A stretch of DNA of 17,173 bases from JBCAWW01 sp039024315 (GCA_039024315.1 JBCCQN010000177.1:1-17173); one strand, 5' to 3'. Positions 6,443-14,329 are shown, counted from the first letter of the stretch. Notes: generated by a model not told the origin, from the sequence alone. Numbers and translations: made by a program.

Positions 6443-6470
6443 GTAGAGGCGCAAAATTTTGCGCCTCTAC
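6443..6470. repeat. 28-bp perfect palindrome, copy 1
   Basis: A perfect inverted repeat without a loop, half-site GTAGAGGCGCAAAA, lies 27 bp after the dehydrogenase stop. A second 28-bp perfect palindrome at 7872-7899 has the same layout, differing at three positions per half, each matched on the other arm. The paired differences indicate a family kept palindromic by selection or by its mode of copying. No T-run follows, so it is not a standard terminator. Confidence 0.9.
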
Positions 6471-6561
6471 GGGACAAAAAAATTACCCCCATACAACCTA
6501 TTCGCAAAAATTTCGCTCCTTAGGCAAACGCTCCCGTAGCGCACAAAAAACCGAATTGGGT

Positions 6562-7122
6562 ATGCCCGTACAACATCAGGGTTCTCGTTACCCCATCAAC
6601 GAGTTGGAAAAGCGCCTCGTCGAAGGCTGCCTCCAAGAAGATCGCAAGGCCCAAAAGGCCCTCTACGATCGCTACAAGGATGCTATGTTCACCCTTAGTT
6701 ACCGAATCACCAGTGATGCTGAACTGGCGGCAGATGTATTGCAAGAAGCCTTTTTGGGCGTATTTAGAGGAATCGAAAAGTTCCGCTTTGAATCGACCTT
6801 AGGGGCTTGGATCAAGACTATCGTCGTGCGGACGGCTTACAAAAAGCTCCGTAAACAAAATACCCATGAGAGTATTGAAGAAGTGGAAGTGGGCGAGCAA
6901 TTGGATTGGGGAGATTTTCTCAACGCTGAGTATCTCGAAAAAGCCATTCAATCCTTGCCAGATGGATATCGGAGCGTTTTTGTCCTGATAGAAGTAGAAG
7001 GTTACAGCCACAAGGAGGTAGCCGCGATGCTCGGGATTTCGGTGGGCACCTCGAAGTCACAACTGTTTTATGCCAAGCGAACGTTGAAGAAGAAATTACA
7101 ATTTTTGGGAATCAGGTCATGA
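6562..7122 (+). CDS. ECF-type RNA polymerase sigma factor (sigma-70 family)
   Basis: A 186-residue extracytoplasmic-function sigma factor with the usual two domains. Sigma-2 spans about 33-100: LYDRYKDAMF, the core-binding DVLQEAFLGVFR, then the promoter -10 recognition helices ending TAYKKLRKQ. Sigma-4 spans about 123-182, with LPDGYRSVFVLIEVEGYSHKE followed by the helix-turn-helix VAAMLGISVGTSKSQL. An acidic linker lies between them. The frame stays open upstream to 6400, but that stretch crosses the dehydrogenase stop region, a repeat and a perfect palindrome. I therefore take the ATG at 6562, which gives normal family length. The stop overlaps the next gene's start in an ATGA. The cognate regulator is very probably that next gene. 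The target regulon cannot be deduced. Confidence 0.92.
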   Translation: MPVQHQGSRYPINELEKRLVEGCLQEDRKAQKALYDRYKDAMFTLSYRITSDAELAADVLQEAFLGVFRGIEKFRFESTLGAWIKTIVVRTAYKKLRKQNTHESIEEVEVGEQLDWGDFLNAEYLEKAIQSLPDGYRSVFVLIEVEGYSHKEVAAMLGISVGTSKSQLFYAKRTLKKKLQFLGIRS

Positions 7123-7709
7123 AAGAGGAAAATAGGGATCAGCTCAAAGCAGCGATCGAACAACTCCCCGATTACCAAGCCGGTCCTGAGATATGGGACC
7201 GACTAGAGGCGGCGCTCGACCAAGAAAAGACCGCCCAAGACAATGAAATCAAAATGCAGGTAAGTACGGCCCTTTTGCCGACTTACGAAGCGCCTCAATC
7301 CGTTTGGAATAGGCTCGAAAAACAATTAGGAGGTAAGCGGAGACCGCTTTGGCTTGGTCGTATTGCGGCGGCTGTTGTGGTACTTGCAGCCATAGGAGGC
7401 TTAGCAGTTTGGCAGCGGCCGGAAGCAGGCCCACCACCGCCGATTGCGGAGCAATCCAATCAACAGTCATCATTGGATCTACCCGTGGCTGAGTCGATAG
7501 AGATGAGCGTTCTTCGCGAGCAGCAAGCTGAACTCCTCAACTGCCTCGAGCAACATCCAGATTGGGAAAGCATCCAGACTGGGGAAACATTTATCAATTT
7601 GCAGGCACTGGTGGCAGCCGATAGTCTCGTCGATGAGGCCGGCCTCGCCGAACGCCAAAATCAAACCGAAGAAATTGTAGCCGCTTTAAAAAGCCAATAC
7701 TGCGAGTAA
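7119..7709 (+). CDS. Putative membrane anti-sigma factor with duplicated N-terminal motif
   Basis: A 196-residue protein, one predicted membrane helix (about 79-98, RIAAAVVVLAAIGGLAVW) between a cytoplasmic N-terminal part and a periplasmic C-terminal part. The four-base ATGA overlap with the ECF sigma gene and this topology make an anti-sigma role likely. The N-terminal part holds a repeated motif: LPDYQAGPEIWDRLEAAL at 16-33 and LPTYEAPQSVWNRLEKQL at 53-70. It might bind the sigma factor, but I see no zinc-binding HxxxCxxC motif, so it is not a classical ZAS anti-sigma. The periplasmic part begins with a proline run (GPPPPI), then charged helical sequence with two cysteines (142, 195) that could form a disulfide. 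Alternatively it is an accessory regulator rather than a true anti-sigma. Confidence 0.8.
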   Translation: MKEENRDQLKAAIEQLPDYQAGPEIWDRLEAALDQEKTAQDNEIKMQVSTALLPTYEAPQSVWNRLEKQLGGKRRPLWLGRIAAAVVVLAAIGGLAVWQRPEAGPPPPIAEQSNQQSSLDLPVAESIEMSVLREQQAELLNCLEQHPDWESIQTGETFINLQALVAADSLVDEAGLAERQNQTEEIVAALKSQYCE

Positions 7710-7724
7710 TGGATTTTGATTGCC

Positions 7725-7778
7725 GACCGCTGGCAGGGATGTGGACATGACGCCATATCTCGGCCAGCGGTCTTTTTT
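7725..7778 (+). terminator. Rho-independent terminator of the sigma/anti-sigma operon
   Basis: A 10-bp perfect stem, GACCGCTGGC at 7725-7734 and GCCAGCGGTC at 7763-7772, is followed by six Ts. An inner stem GATGTGG/CCATATC, with one G-U pair, stacks across a small internal loop, giving a long two-part hairpin. It starts 16 bp after the anti-sigma stop. Confidence 0.85.
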
Positions 7779-7780
7779 GG

Positions 7781-7813
7781 GGTTATCCGCTGCGCGGAAC
7801 GCTTGTCTCTAGC
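7781..7813 (+). repeat. Dispersed GC-rich repeat, copy 2
   Basis: This copy reads GGTTATCC then the core GCTGCGCGGAACG and TTGTCTCTAGC. Its 25-bp core at 7789-7813 matches 22 of 25 positions with 15726-15750. With the inverted copy at 6411-6438 it brackets the sigma/anti-sigma genes. It lies just after the terminator, in a 209-bp convergent intergenic region that otherwise holds only a palindrome. Confidence 0.6.
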
Positions 7814-7871
7814 CCGCGACAAGGCGATGCCCAAAATCTTCAAATATCATTTCACGCGTGCATGCATGCTC

Positions 7872-7899
7872 GTAGCGACGCATAATTATGCGTCGCTAC
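7872..7899. repeat. 28-bp perfect palindrome, copy 2
   Basis: A perfect inverted repeat without a loop, half-site GTAGCGACGCATAA, lies 19 bp past the stop of the protease gene ending at 7919. Compared with the palindrome at 6443-6470, bases 5, 7 and 12 of the half-site differ and are mirrored on the other half. It sits between convergent genes, where it could act as a transcription boundary or an mRNA 3' structure. Confidence 0.9.
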
Positions 7900-7918
7900 T
7901 GATATCATATCAGATGAT

Positions 7919-10873
7919 TTACAATTTTACTACTCGTAGCAATACGATTTGCTCTCCATCGCTAAGGCGAAGCAAATACAAGCCTTGCGATAATGATTCA
8001 AGGTCTAGCCTCCGCTCATCTTGAGGACCGAGATCCCAATTTCCCGCTTGCAGGCTTTTGCCTTGCACATCTAGCAGTTTCCAGTTAATGGATTTTGCTT
8101 GGGCTTGTTGGATGGCCACTAAGATCTCTCCATCCGTAGGATTGGGGAAGAGTCGTACCTGCAGCGCTTCGGTGGGCTCTTCGAGCGAAACGCTCCAATC
8201 GACTACTTCCACGCTGTCTTGCACCACATCGCTACAACCCGCTGCTCCCACACTTTGCAAGCTGACAATGTAAGTCCTTGGATCGGTATAGGTATGCATG
8301 GGGTTGCTGTCAGTGCTGCTATTGCCATCGCCAAAGCTCCAAAACCAATCTAGGGTGCCAAAGCCCTGCTCGCTAAACTGAGTACTACCGCCATTGGCGA
8401 GATAGATGAAGTCAGGCTGGGCCACAAAGGAGGCCTGATGCTGTCCGGATACTACATTGACGGGGATTTCGACGCGGCAACCCGCATAGCTAATTTCCCA
8501 ATCATAGCAGTATGGATAGGTATCTTGGTCTACCGAAGAGCCAATGATGCTCAAGACTTCTGGAACCTGATATGGATAGCTGACACTGCCTGTACTGCTA
8601 AAGAGTTGGGTGTTGCCGGCCAGACTCGTTACGCCGAGGCGTAGACTGTCTCCGGCAGGAATATCAAGATCTAGTGTTACGCGACGCGGGCCAAAATTGA
8701 GAAATACCGGTATCGTTTGGAGAACGGTACCTTGCTTGTCCTGCAGCTCAAAATTGCGAATCCCGTCCGAAAGGCTGTAAACCAAAACCGAGCGTAGCTT
8801 GAATGGGCGCTGGGCGTTGAACCATAAGCCTTCGTCTACGATATTATATTGCCCCGGATCACCATCATTATTGGTTTTTCCTGCAGGGAAGGTCTGCACT
8901 GCTGCGGCATAGTAAGTGGTACTTTGGGCGAGCGGCGGACTGACAAAATCTATCCCTTCTGCTATCGGCTCTTCGCTAAAGGCATCCTCATACCAAAATA
9001 GATCCTTAGCCTCAGCGCTGCTGAGTAGGACTTCATTGCCCACACAGACATCGGGGATAGGCACAATCTCCGGTGCAAACTCCTCGCTAATAGTAAAGCT
9101 GAGCGTTCGACTGTTGTCGAGAAAATGATAATCCTCTCCCCCATTGATCCGCTTTAACTCAAAATCAATCTGGTAGGTGCCACTGCTATAAGTTTGGCTG
9201 GGTAGGCTAATTGTATCCTGATTGCCAATGGCAAGTGCGCCACTCCAAAAAAGGCTGTCCGTATTGCCCAAATTGTCTTCCCAGACCAACCAAAGTGAAT
9301 CAATCTGATTATCGCCCTGATTGCTGAAGACGATTTTGGGCTGGAGGAGGGTATCGCACAGCAAACCTGCCAAACCCAATACTGCTTCTAGGGCCGCATC
9401 ATTGGCATCGCTGACCATGATGGGGACATTGCCTTGAGCTACGAGGGTATCAAAAGCTGCTTTGACGTTGATCAGTCCCATACCAAAGGTATTGTCTTCG
9501 CCCGGAGCGCCGAGATCGACCGCACTGTTGTAAAGGGCGTATTTGAGATCGGTGCCGATCAGGTTGGGGAAGGCTTCTTTGAGCAGCAAGATTGCGCCCG
9601 AAACGTGAGGCGTTGCCATCGAGGTTCCGGTCAGATTGAAGTATTGCTGATTGAGGCCGCTAGAACGAACCGTATGGCCCGGAGCGACTACCTCTGGTTT
9701 GAATAGATTGTCATTAAGCGTTCCGCAAAGTGCGGGCCCACGACTCGAGCCATTGACAATGGGGAAGGTCGGACTGGTACCGAAGATCATGCCCACGCAA
9801 AAGGTGTTGACAGGGCTTGTTACGATATTTTTGGGAGAGCTGATGGTGCTCATACCCGGTCCCATATTACCCGCCGAAAATACTGCCGCTACGCCAGCGA
9901 CCTCTAAGGCGTCAAAAATGCCTTTGAATACGCTATTGCACTCATTGCCGGGAGAGGGAGAATTTACCGACCAAGAATTGTTGATCACGTCGGGTATGTC
10001 ATCAGTGGTATTAGGGTCGCCGTCTGGGTCGAGCGCCCATTGCAAGGCATTGATCACCGAGACCACCGGATTGGTGCAATTGGTACCATTATTTGTCCCC
10101 ACCGCGGGAGAGGCCATCCAATTGGCGCCAAAAGCCACGCCGATAGTGTCTTGAGCCGCTGGATCGAGGCCTACGGCTGTACCACTCACATGTGTACCGT
10201 GCAGATCGCACGCGATCGGGCTCGGGCTGCCATTGGGGTGATACCAAGCCTGAGTCTCTGGCACATAATTGCCCCAATAGTTGGGCGCCAATGCGGGATG
10301 TGAAATATCTACTCCCGAATCAATGATCAAGATTTTTCGGCCGTAGCCGGTATAACCCATCTGCCAAAGAGGAGGCGCGGCAATAGCATCATGTCCGGGT
10401 TCTCGTCCACCCACGCTTGCGGGCGCAAGAGCCTCTTCCACTTTGTATTTATCCCCGACGATGGGCGCCATCCAGATGATTTGCTCGACTTGTGGATGGA
10501 AAGCCAGTAGGTAGACTATCTCGGGTTTCACTCGGGCTGTGAGCACATTGCTGATCCAGTGCATCTGGAGATTTTGTACTCCTTTCCTACCCCAATAATT
10601 GCGAAAGAGTTTCGCTTGCCTCCTCAAATTGTGGTCCCTCAGCTTATTGACAACTGTCCGGGCCCTTTCGTCAGGCGTTGCCTTGATTTTACGCAGGCTA
10701 TCATCCAGAGCCGCTAGATCGAGCGGATCATTCAGGACGATATACACATCTTGCCAAGCTTCATTATCCGCTACTATGCGGGCTTGTAATTCCCGCGAGA
10801 CTTTTGATTGTGCGGAAACCGACAATAAAAACCCAATTGAAACGAAAACACATAAAATACTCCTGCGAAACAT
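7919..10873 (-). CDS. Secreted subtilisin-like (S8) serine protease with PKD and T9SS sorting domains
   Basis: A 984-residue predicted exported protease. A signal peptide occupies about 1-22 (MFRRSILCVF...SVSAQ), followed by a propeptide-like region to about 165. The S8 catalytic domain spans about 178-475: Asp185 in ILIIDSGVD, His225 in LHGTHVSG, oxyanion Asn336 in SAGN and Ser418 in GTSMATPHVSG. After it come a beta-rich region, an Ig-like segment (about 600-660), a roughly 130-residue module also found in the upstream paralogue, and a PKD domain (about 815-890, WFWSFGDG). The last 80 or so residues are a T9SS type A sorting domain (VRLFPNPTDGE...GLYLLRL). I chose the ATG at 10873 because a signal peptide follows at once; an ATG at 10936 would overlap the upstream gene. 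It lies 35 bp after its paralogue, so the two are probably co-transcribed. Substrate unknown. Confidence 0.93.
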   Translation of the reverse strand: MFRRSILCVFVSIGFLLSVSAQSKVSRELQARIVADNEAWQDVYIVLNDPLDLAALDDSLRKIKATPDERARTVVNKLRDHNLRRQAKLFRNYWGRKGVQNLQMHWISNVLTARVKPEIVYLLAFHPQVEQIIWMAPIVGDKYKVEEALAPASVGGREPGHDAIAAPPLWQMGYTGYGRKILIIDSGVDISHPALAPNYWGNYVPETQAWYHPNGSPSPIACDLHGTHVSGTAVGLDPAAQDTIGVAFGANWMASPAVGTNNGTNCTNPVVSVINALQWALDPDGDPNTTDDIPDVINNSWSVNSPSPGNECNSVFKGIFDALEVAGVAAVFSAGNMGPGMSTISSPKNIVTSPVNTFCVGMIFGTSPTFPIVNGSSRGPALCGTLNDNLFKPEVVAPGHTVRSSGLNQQYFNLTGTSMATPHVSGAILLLKEAFPNLIGTDLKYALYNSAVDLGAPGEDNTFGMGLINVKAAFDTLVAQGNVPIMVSDANDAALEAVLGLAGLLCDTLLQPKIVFSNQGDNQIDSLWLVWEDNLGNTDSLFWSGALAIGNQDTISLPSQTYSSGTYQIDFELKRINGGEDYHFLDNSRTLSFTISEEFAPEIVPIPDVCVGNEVLLSSAEAKDLFWYEDAFSEEPIAEGIDFVSPPLAQSTTYYAAAVQTFPAGKTNNDGDPGQYNIVDEGLWFNAQRPFKLRSVLVYSLSDGIRNFELQDKQGTVLQTIPVFLNFGPRRVTLDLDIPAGDSLRLGVTSLAGNTQLFSSTGSVSYPYQVPEVLSIIGSSVDQDTYPYCYDWEISYAGCRVEIPVNVVSGQHQASFVAQPDFIYLANGGSTQFSEQGFGTLDWFWSFGDGNSSTDSNPMHTYTDPRTYIVSLQSVGAAGCSDVVQDSVEVVDWSVSLEEPTEALQVRLFPNPTDGEILVAIQQAQAKSINWKLLDVQGKSLQAGNWDLGPQDERRLDLESLSQGLYLLRLSDGEQIVLLRVVKL

Positions 10874-10908
10874 GTTTCTGATGCTTTTAGGCCTGAATCG
10901 ATATGCGG

Positions 10909-13866
10909 CTATTGTTTCCAGATCTTCTCTTGCCAATGCTGGCCCTCACTCTGCAGACGTACTAGGTACAAGCCTTTTGCCTGCGGTGCGAGGGAGAGTG
11001 TAATTTGTTTTTCCCCTGCGGGAACGCTTTTCCTTATCACTTGCCGACCACTCAAATCGTAGATGGTAATCTCCGCACCTTTCCACACCCCTTCGGGCAA
11101 TACTAGGGTCATCTGATCATTTGTCGGATTGGGAAACAGCATCATTTGGCTTGCTGCGATCTCCTCGAGATTCGTATTGATTCCTACGACAGTAATGATT
11201 TGTGAAGTCGCCACTTGGCAGCCATCTGAGCCTGTGACTGCTAAGCCTACGGGGAAGCTACCCGTATAGGTGTAGAGGTGAGTCGGATTTTGGAGGGTGG
11301 AAGTATCCCCATCGCCAAAATTCCAGAACCAAGCCGTAGCACCTACACTTTGGTCGGTGAAACTTACGCTAGCAGTGTCGGGCAAGGTCAGTTGGGTGAT
11401 ATTAGCACTAAAGGCAGGCTGGGCGGTACCTGTGGCTACGGTGGCCGAAACAGGAATACGTTCACAAGTACCCGGATATTCGATCTGCCAATCGTAGAAG
11501 TATGGGTATTGAGTAGTGCCCCCTGCTAGGGAACGCTTAATGCTCACAACTTGTGGGATACCATAGGGTAAATAGACTAAACTCGTACTGACAAAGAGAT
11601 TGCTACTTCCAGAGATGACAAGTTGGAGGTTTTGCCCTGCGGGAACGTTAAAATCTAACTCTATCACTCGTGGCCCTAGGTTGATGGTGGTGGCTTTGCT
11701 CACGATGATAGCTCCGCCAGCATCGCGTAATTCGATTAAGCGTTGCCCGTCGGCCTGACTAAATACCATGACTGATTTTAATTTGAAAGGCGCTAGGGCG
11801 TCAAAAACCAAGCCGTCGTCTGCATCAACGTCAAAAAAGCCATCGTCTCCGACATAGGTTTTTTTGCCTGTTTCGCGTCGATATTCAATGCTGGCATAAA
11901 CGGTAGTATCGTTCTGCAAAGCAGGCATTACCAAAGCACTACCCGTCCCGATCTCATTACCGCCCAGCGAGTCATCATGCCAAATTACGGTACCTGTACC
12001 ACTCGTCAAAACCGACAGCAGACCGGATTCGCCTTGGCAAATGGGGTCGCTATCTACGGCAGCGATTGACTCACCAATAATGCTGAAAGTGAAGTAGGCC
12101 TGATTATCCACAAAGCGATAATCTTCTTGACCGTTGACTTCGACTACCTCCACTTCAAGAGTGTAACCACCTGTGGGGATGGATTCGGTAGGAAGAGGTA
12201 CGATAATGTTATCGCCTGCGAGGGCATTGCCGGTCCAAACATGTTGTCCCGCCAAGCTATCATTGTAGCGATATTCGATTTTGAGTTGCGTGAAAGTTTG
12301 GGTGCCATTGTTTACCAGTTGGAGTACAGGGGAGATGGCTGTACCACAGATCTCTGACTCAAGATTGAGGATATCAATCAAAGAAACATCTAGATCACTA
12401 TTGGGAACCGTCGGGATATTACCTTCATCGATCAAATACTGGTAAGCTGCACTTACATCTATCAGTCCCATACCAAAGCTATCGTCCTCTCCATTGGGAC
12501 CGAGGTCGCGGGCAGTGAAATATAGGGCCAGTTTGAGTTGGGTACCGGTTAAATCAGGAAAAGCCTCTTTGAGAAGCAATAAAGCACCTGCGGTTGCCGG
12601 AGCAGACATGGAAGTACCAGATTGCGCAAAATAGCCAGTGCCCCCAGCCAGCGCTGCTCTGATACCTGCTCCAGGGGCCACGACTTCGGGCTTTTTCTTG
12701 AGCGAGCCCTCTCCCCCACAAATCGAAGGGCCCTTACTCGAAAAGCCACTGCGGTAGTTCAAGGCATTGACCGAGCCGACCGAAAAGCTATTGACCAAGT
12801 CAGTATTGATATGGGCTTGACCGCTAACGGTGCTAGCACCTTCTGTACCATCGTTGCCAGCAGCAAAAACTACCGCAATCCCGGCCGCCTCGAGTACATT
12901 GAGTACTTGGCGATAAGGGCCGGTACAAAAGGCGATACTTACATCGTCAAAAGGCGTCCCATAGCTATTGTTGATCACGTCGGGCATATCGTCAACCGTG
13001 CTAATATCGTTGTCAGGGTTGAGCGCCCATTGGAGGCTTTGTATAGGAAACTGGCCCGCGCTACAGCTACCTCCACGGATACCAGGAGTACCCATCCAAT
13101 TAGCACCAGGAGCCACCCCAGTAGTATCATTGTTGGCAGGATCTAGCCCCACCGCAATGCCAGCAACATGAGTGCCGTGTAGGCCACAATCAAAAGGAAA
13201 ACTAGTATTGTCGCGCGTATCAAACCATGCTTGGCTATTGGGGACAAAGTGTCCACGATAATTGGCTGCTAAGGAAGGGTGATTGCCATCTACCCCGCTA
13301 TCGATAATCAAAATATTAGCGCCATAGCCTGAGTAACCCATTTTCCACATAAAGGGCGCTCGAATAGTATCGTGAGGAGCTTCATGGCCATTGGCGGTGG
13401 TAGGCGCGAAATGAGACTCCACCACTGCATCAGTTTCCTGCTCCGGATTGGGCAGAATAATCGCTAATTCGGGACGAAAACTCAGGGCTTGGATTGCCTC
13501 TAAGGTCGCGTAGCAAAAGATGGTATTGCTGATCCAGAACGGTTCGATCTCATATACACCTGTTAGCGTTTGTAGGTGTTGTAGCAGATCCGCTTGGGTA
13601 TTTTGCGCCTTGTCCTGCAGGAGTGGAATTAAGGTTGCTACACGTCCTGCTTGGTCTAGGGTTTGTTCATAAAAGCCCATATCTAGGCTACGAGCATCGA
13701 CTTGGTCGCTCAAATGTAGCCAGACTGCTTGTGGAACCCCAGCCTGAGATTCGAAATGATTTTGTAAGACAGGGGGAACGACAGAGGCGTTCCAGTGTTG
13801 CTGACCAAACATAAAACTATAGCCTAGCACGAGCCAAAGCGAGAGGAAGATTGCCTTTTGCTGCAT
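10909..13866 (-). CDS. Secreted subtilisin-like (S8) serine protease with PKD and T9SS sorting domains (upstream paralogue)
   Basis: A 985-residue predicted exported protease, paralogous over its whole length to the next gene. A signal peptide covers about 1-21 (MQQKAIFLSLWLVLG...FG), then a propeptide-like region. The S8 domain spans about 183-480 with Asp189 in ILIIDSGVD, His230 in LHGTHVAG, Asn338 in AAGN and Ser419 in GTSMSAP, so the catalytic set is complete. Downstream are a beta-rich stretch, an Ig-like segment (CQGESGLLSVL), the roughly 130-residue module shared with the paralogue (FKLKSVMVFS...PYFYDWQI), a PKD domain with WFWNFGDGDTST (about 815-890), and a T9SS type A sorting tail (MMLFPNPTNDQ...GLYLVRL). 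It would be secreted by T9SS and either released or anchored to surface lipopolysaccharide. Its upstream region is an unusual repeat-rich 178-bp block. No T9SS machinery genes are in the window. Confidence 0.93.
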   Translation of the reverse strand: MQQKAIFLSLWLVLGYSFMFGQQHWNASVVPPVLQNHFESQAGVPQAVWLHLSDQVDARSLDMGFYEQTLDQAGRVATLIPLLQDKAQNTQADLLQHLQTLTGVYEIEPFWISNTIFCYATLEAIQALSFRPELAIILPNPEQETDAVVESHFAPTTANGHEAPHDTIRAPFMWKMGYSGYGANILIIDSGVDGNHPSLAANYRGHFVPNSQAWFDTRDNTSFPFDCGLHGTHVAGIAVGLDPANNDTTGVAPGANWMGTPGIRGGSCSAGQFPIQSLQWALNPDNDISTVDDMPDVINNSYGTPFDDVSIAFCTGPYRQVLNVLEAAGIAVVFAAGNDGTEGASTVSGQAHINTDLVNSFSVGSVNALNYRSGFSSKGPSICGGEGSLKKKPEVVAPGAGIRAALAGGTGYFAQSGTSMSAPATAGALLLLKEAFPDLTGTQLKLALYFTARDLGPNGEDDSFGMGLIDVSAAYQYLIDEGNIPTVPNSDLDVSLIDILNLESEICGTAISPVLQLVNNGTQTFTQLKIEYRYNDSLAGQHVWTGNALAGDNIIVPLPTESIPTGGYTLEVEVVEVNGQEDYRFVDNQAYFTFSIIGESIAAVDSDPICQGESGLLSVLTSGTGTVIWHDDSLGGNEIGTGSALVMPALQNDTTVYASIEYRRETGKKTYVGDDGFFDVDADDGLVFDALAPFKLKSVMVFSQADGQRLIELRDAGGAIIVSKATTINLGPRVIELDFNVPAGQNLQLVISGSSNLFVSTSLVYLPYGIPQVVSIKRSLAGGTTQYPYFYDWQIEYPGTCERIPVSATVATGTAQPAFSANITQLTLPDTASVSFTDQSVGATAWFWNFGDGDTSTLQNPTHLYTYTGSFPVGLAVTGSDGCQVATSQIITVVGINTNLEEIAASQMMLFPNPTNDQMTLVLPEGVWKGAEITIYDLSGRQVIRKSVPAGEKQITLSLAPQAKGLYLVRLQSEGQHWQEKIWKQ

Positions 13867-14044
13867 AATAGAGGGATGAAAGCTTTCTGTCAGTAGTTAG
13901 TCTTTCTGTCAGTAGTTAGTATTAAGTATTTAGTAGTAAGACAGGAATTGGAACTCCCTTAGGTCTTAATACTAGCTACTCAATACTATTTACTAGCTAC
14001 TTGATACTATCTACTTTATACTAAACACTAAAGCTACAAAAACC
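13867..14044. repeat. AT-rich intergenic block of tandem and inverted repeats
   Basis: This 178-bp region precedes the protease gene starting at 13866. It contains a perfect 19-bp tandem duplication at 13883-13901 and 13902-13920 (unit CTTTCTGTCAGTAGTTAGT). It also has a 21-bp tandem repeat at 13971-13991 and 13992-14012 that agrees at 18 of 21 positions, with a weaker third unit at 14013-14033. The two repeat types are roughly inverted relative to each other (AGTAGTTAGT versus the complement of ACTAGCTACT). As a result 13911-13942 and the DNA from 13963 form an imperfect hairpin around a 20-nt spacer. The protease promoter must lie in or before this block. Confidence 0.8.
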
Positions 14045-14329
14045 CTAGCGAGAGCCAATGAGCCAGACAGGGATGCCTGCTACCAAAAGGATGACTACGG
14101 CAAAATATGCGACATTAGTACCGGCGACGGATACTGGGGGATAAAACTGCAGCGATATGATCAACAGTATCCCAAGTAGGGGCGGACTCATGATTACAGC
14201 CGTCCAGCGCCATTTACGGGCTTTGCTGTCGCTTTGATTACGCCAAATGATCAGTAGGATCATCGTGTAAAAGATGATTCCCAATAGCGGAAAGCCAGAT
14301 TTGATCAGATTATTGATGGTTTCCCACAT
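14045..14329 (-). CDS. Small integral membrane protein, unknown function
   Basis: A 94-residue protein with three predicted membrane helices: about 13-29 (FPLLGIIFYTMILLIIW), 43-61 (AVIMSPPLLGILLIISLQF) and 73-90 (AYFAVVILLVAGIPVWLI). A short basic loop, SDSKARKWRW, joins the first two. I recognise no family. It starts 6 bp after the stop of the phosphofructokinase gene, so it is almost certainly co-transcribed with it, though a functional link to glycolysis is not implied by the sequence. A few small membrane proteins of Bacteroidota have similar layouts without known roles. Confidence 0.75.
   Translation of the reverse strand: MWETINNLIKSGFPLLGIIFYTMILLIIWRNQSDSKARKWRWTAVIMSPPLLGILLIISLQFYPPVSVAGTNVAYFAVVILLVAGIPVWLIGSR

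Noticed and set aside
6443..6470. Palindrome as the rho-independent terminator of the dehydrogenase operon
   Set aside because: There is no loop and no T-run after it on either strand, and its sister copy shows it belongs to a repeat family; a role in mRNA ends remains possible.
6400..6561. In-frame N-terminal extension of the ECF sigma factor (extra 54 codons)
   Set aside because: It would overlap the dehydrogenase stop, run through the GC-rich repeat and a perfect palindrome, and give a protein longer than the family; the ATG at 6562 gives a normal ECF sigma.
7503..7527. Possible extra copy of the GC-rich repeat inside the anti-sigma gene (GATGAGCGTTCT followed by TCGCGAGCAGC)
   Set aside because: Only the GATGAGCGTTCT part matches well, the core is altered, and it sits in coding sequence without disruption, so chance is likely.
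10874..10936. Upstream ATG for the second protease (extra 21 residues beginning MARED)
   Set aside because: It overlaps the end of the upstream protease gene and puts charged residues before an otherwise good signal peptide.
12622..13146. Plus-strand 174-codon open frame, and a similar one at 9651-10154, opposite the proteases
   Set aside because: Both lie antisense to the conserved S8 catalytic regions at equivalent places, have no domain-like sequence, and are explained by codon bias of the real genes.
13883..14033. CRISPR-like direct repeats
   Set aside because: The units are directly adjacent without unique spacers, only two or three copies long, AT-rich, and no cas genes are nearby.
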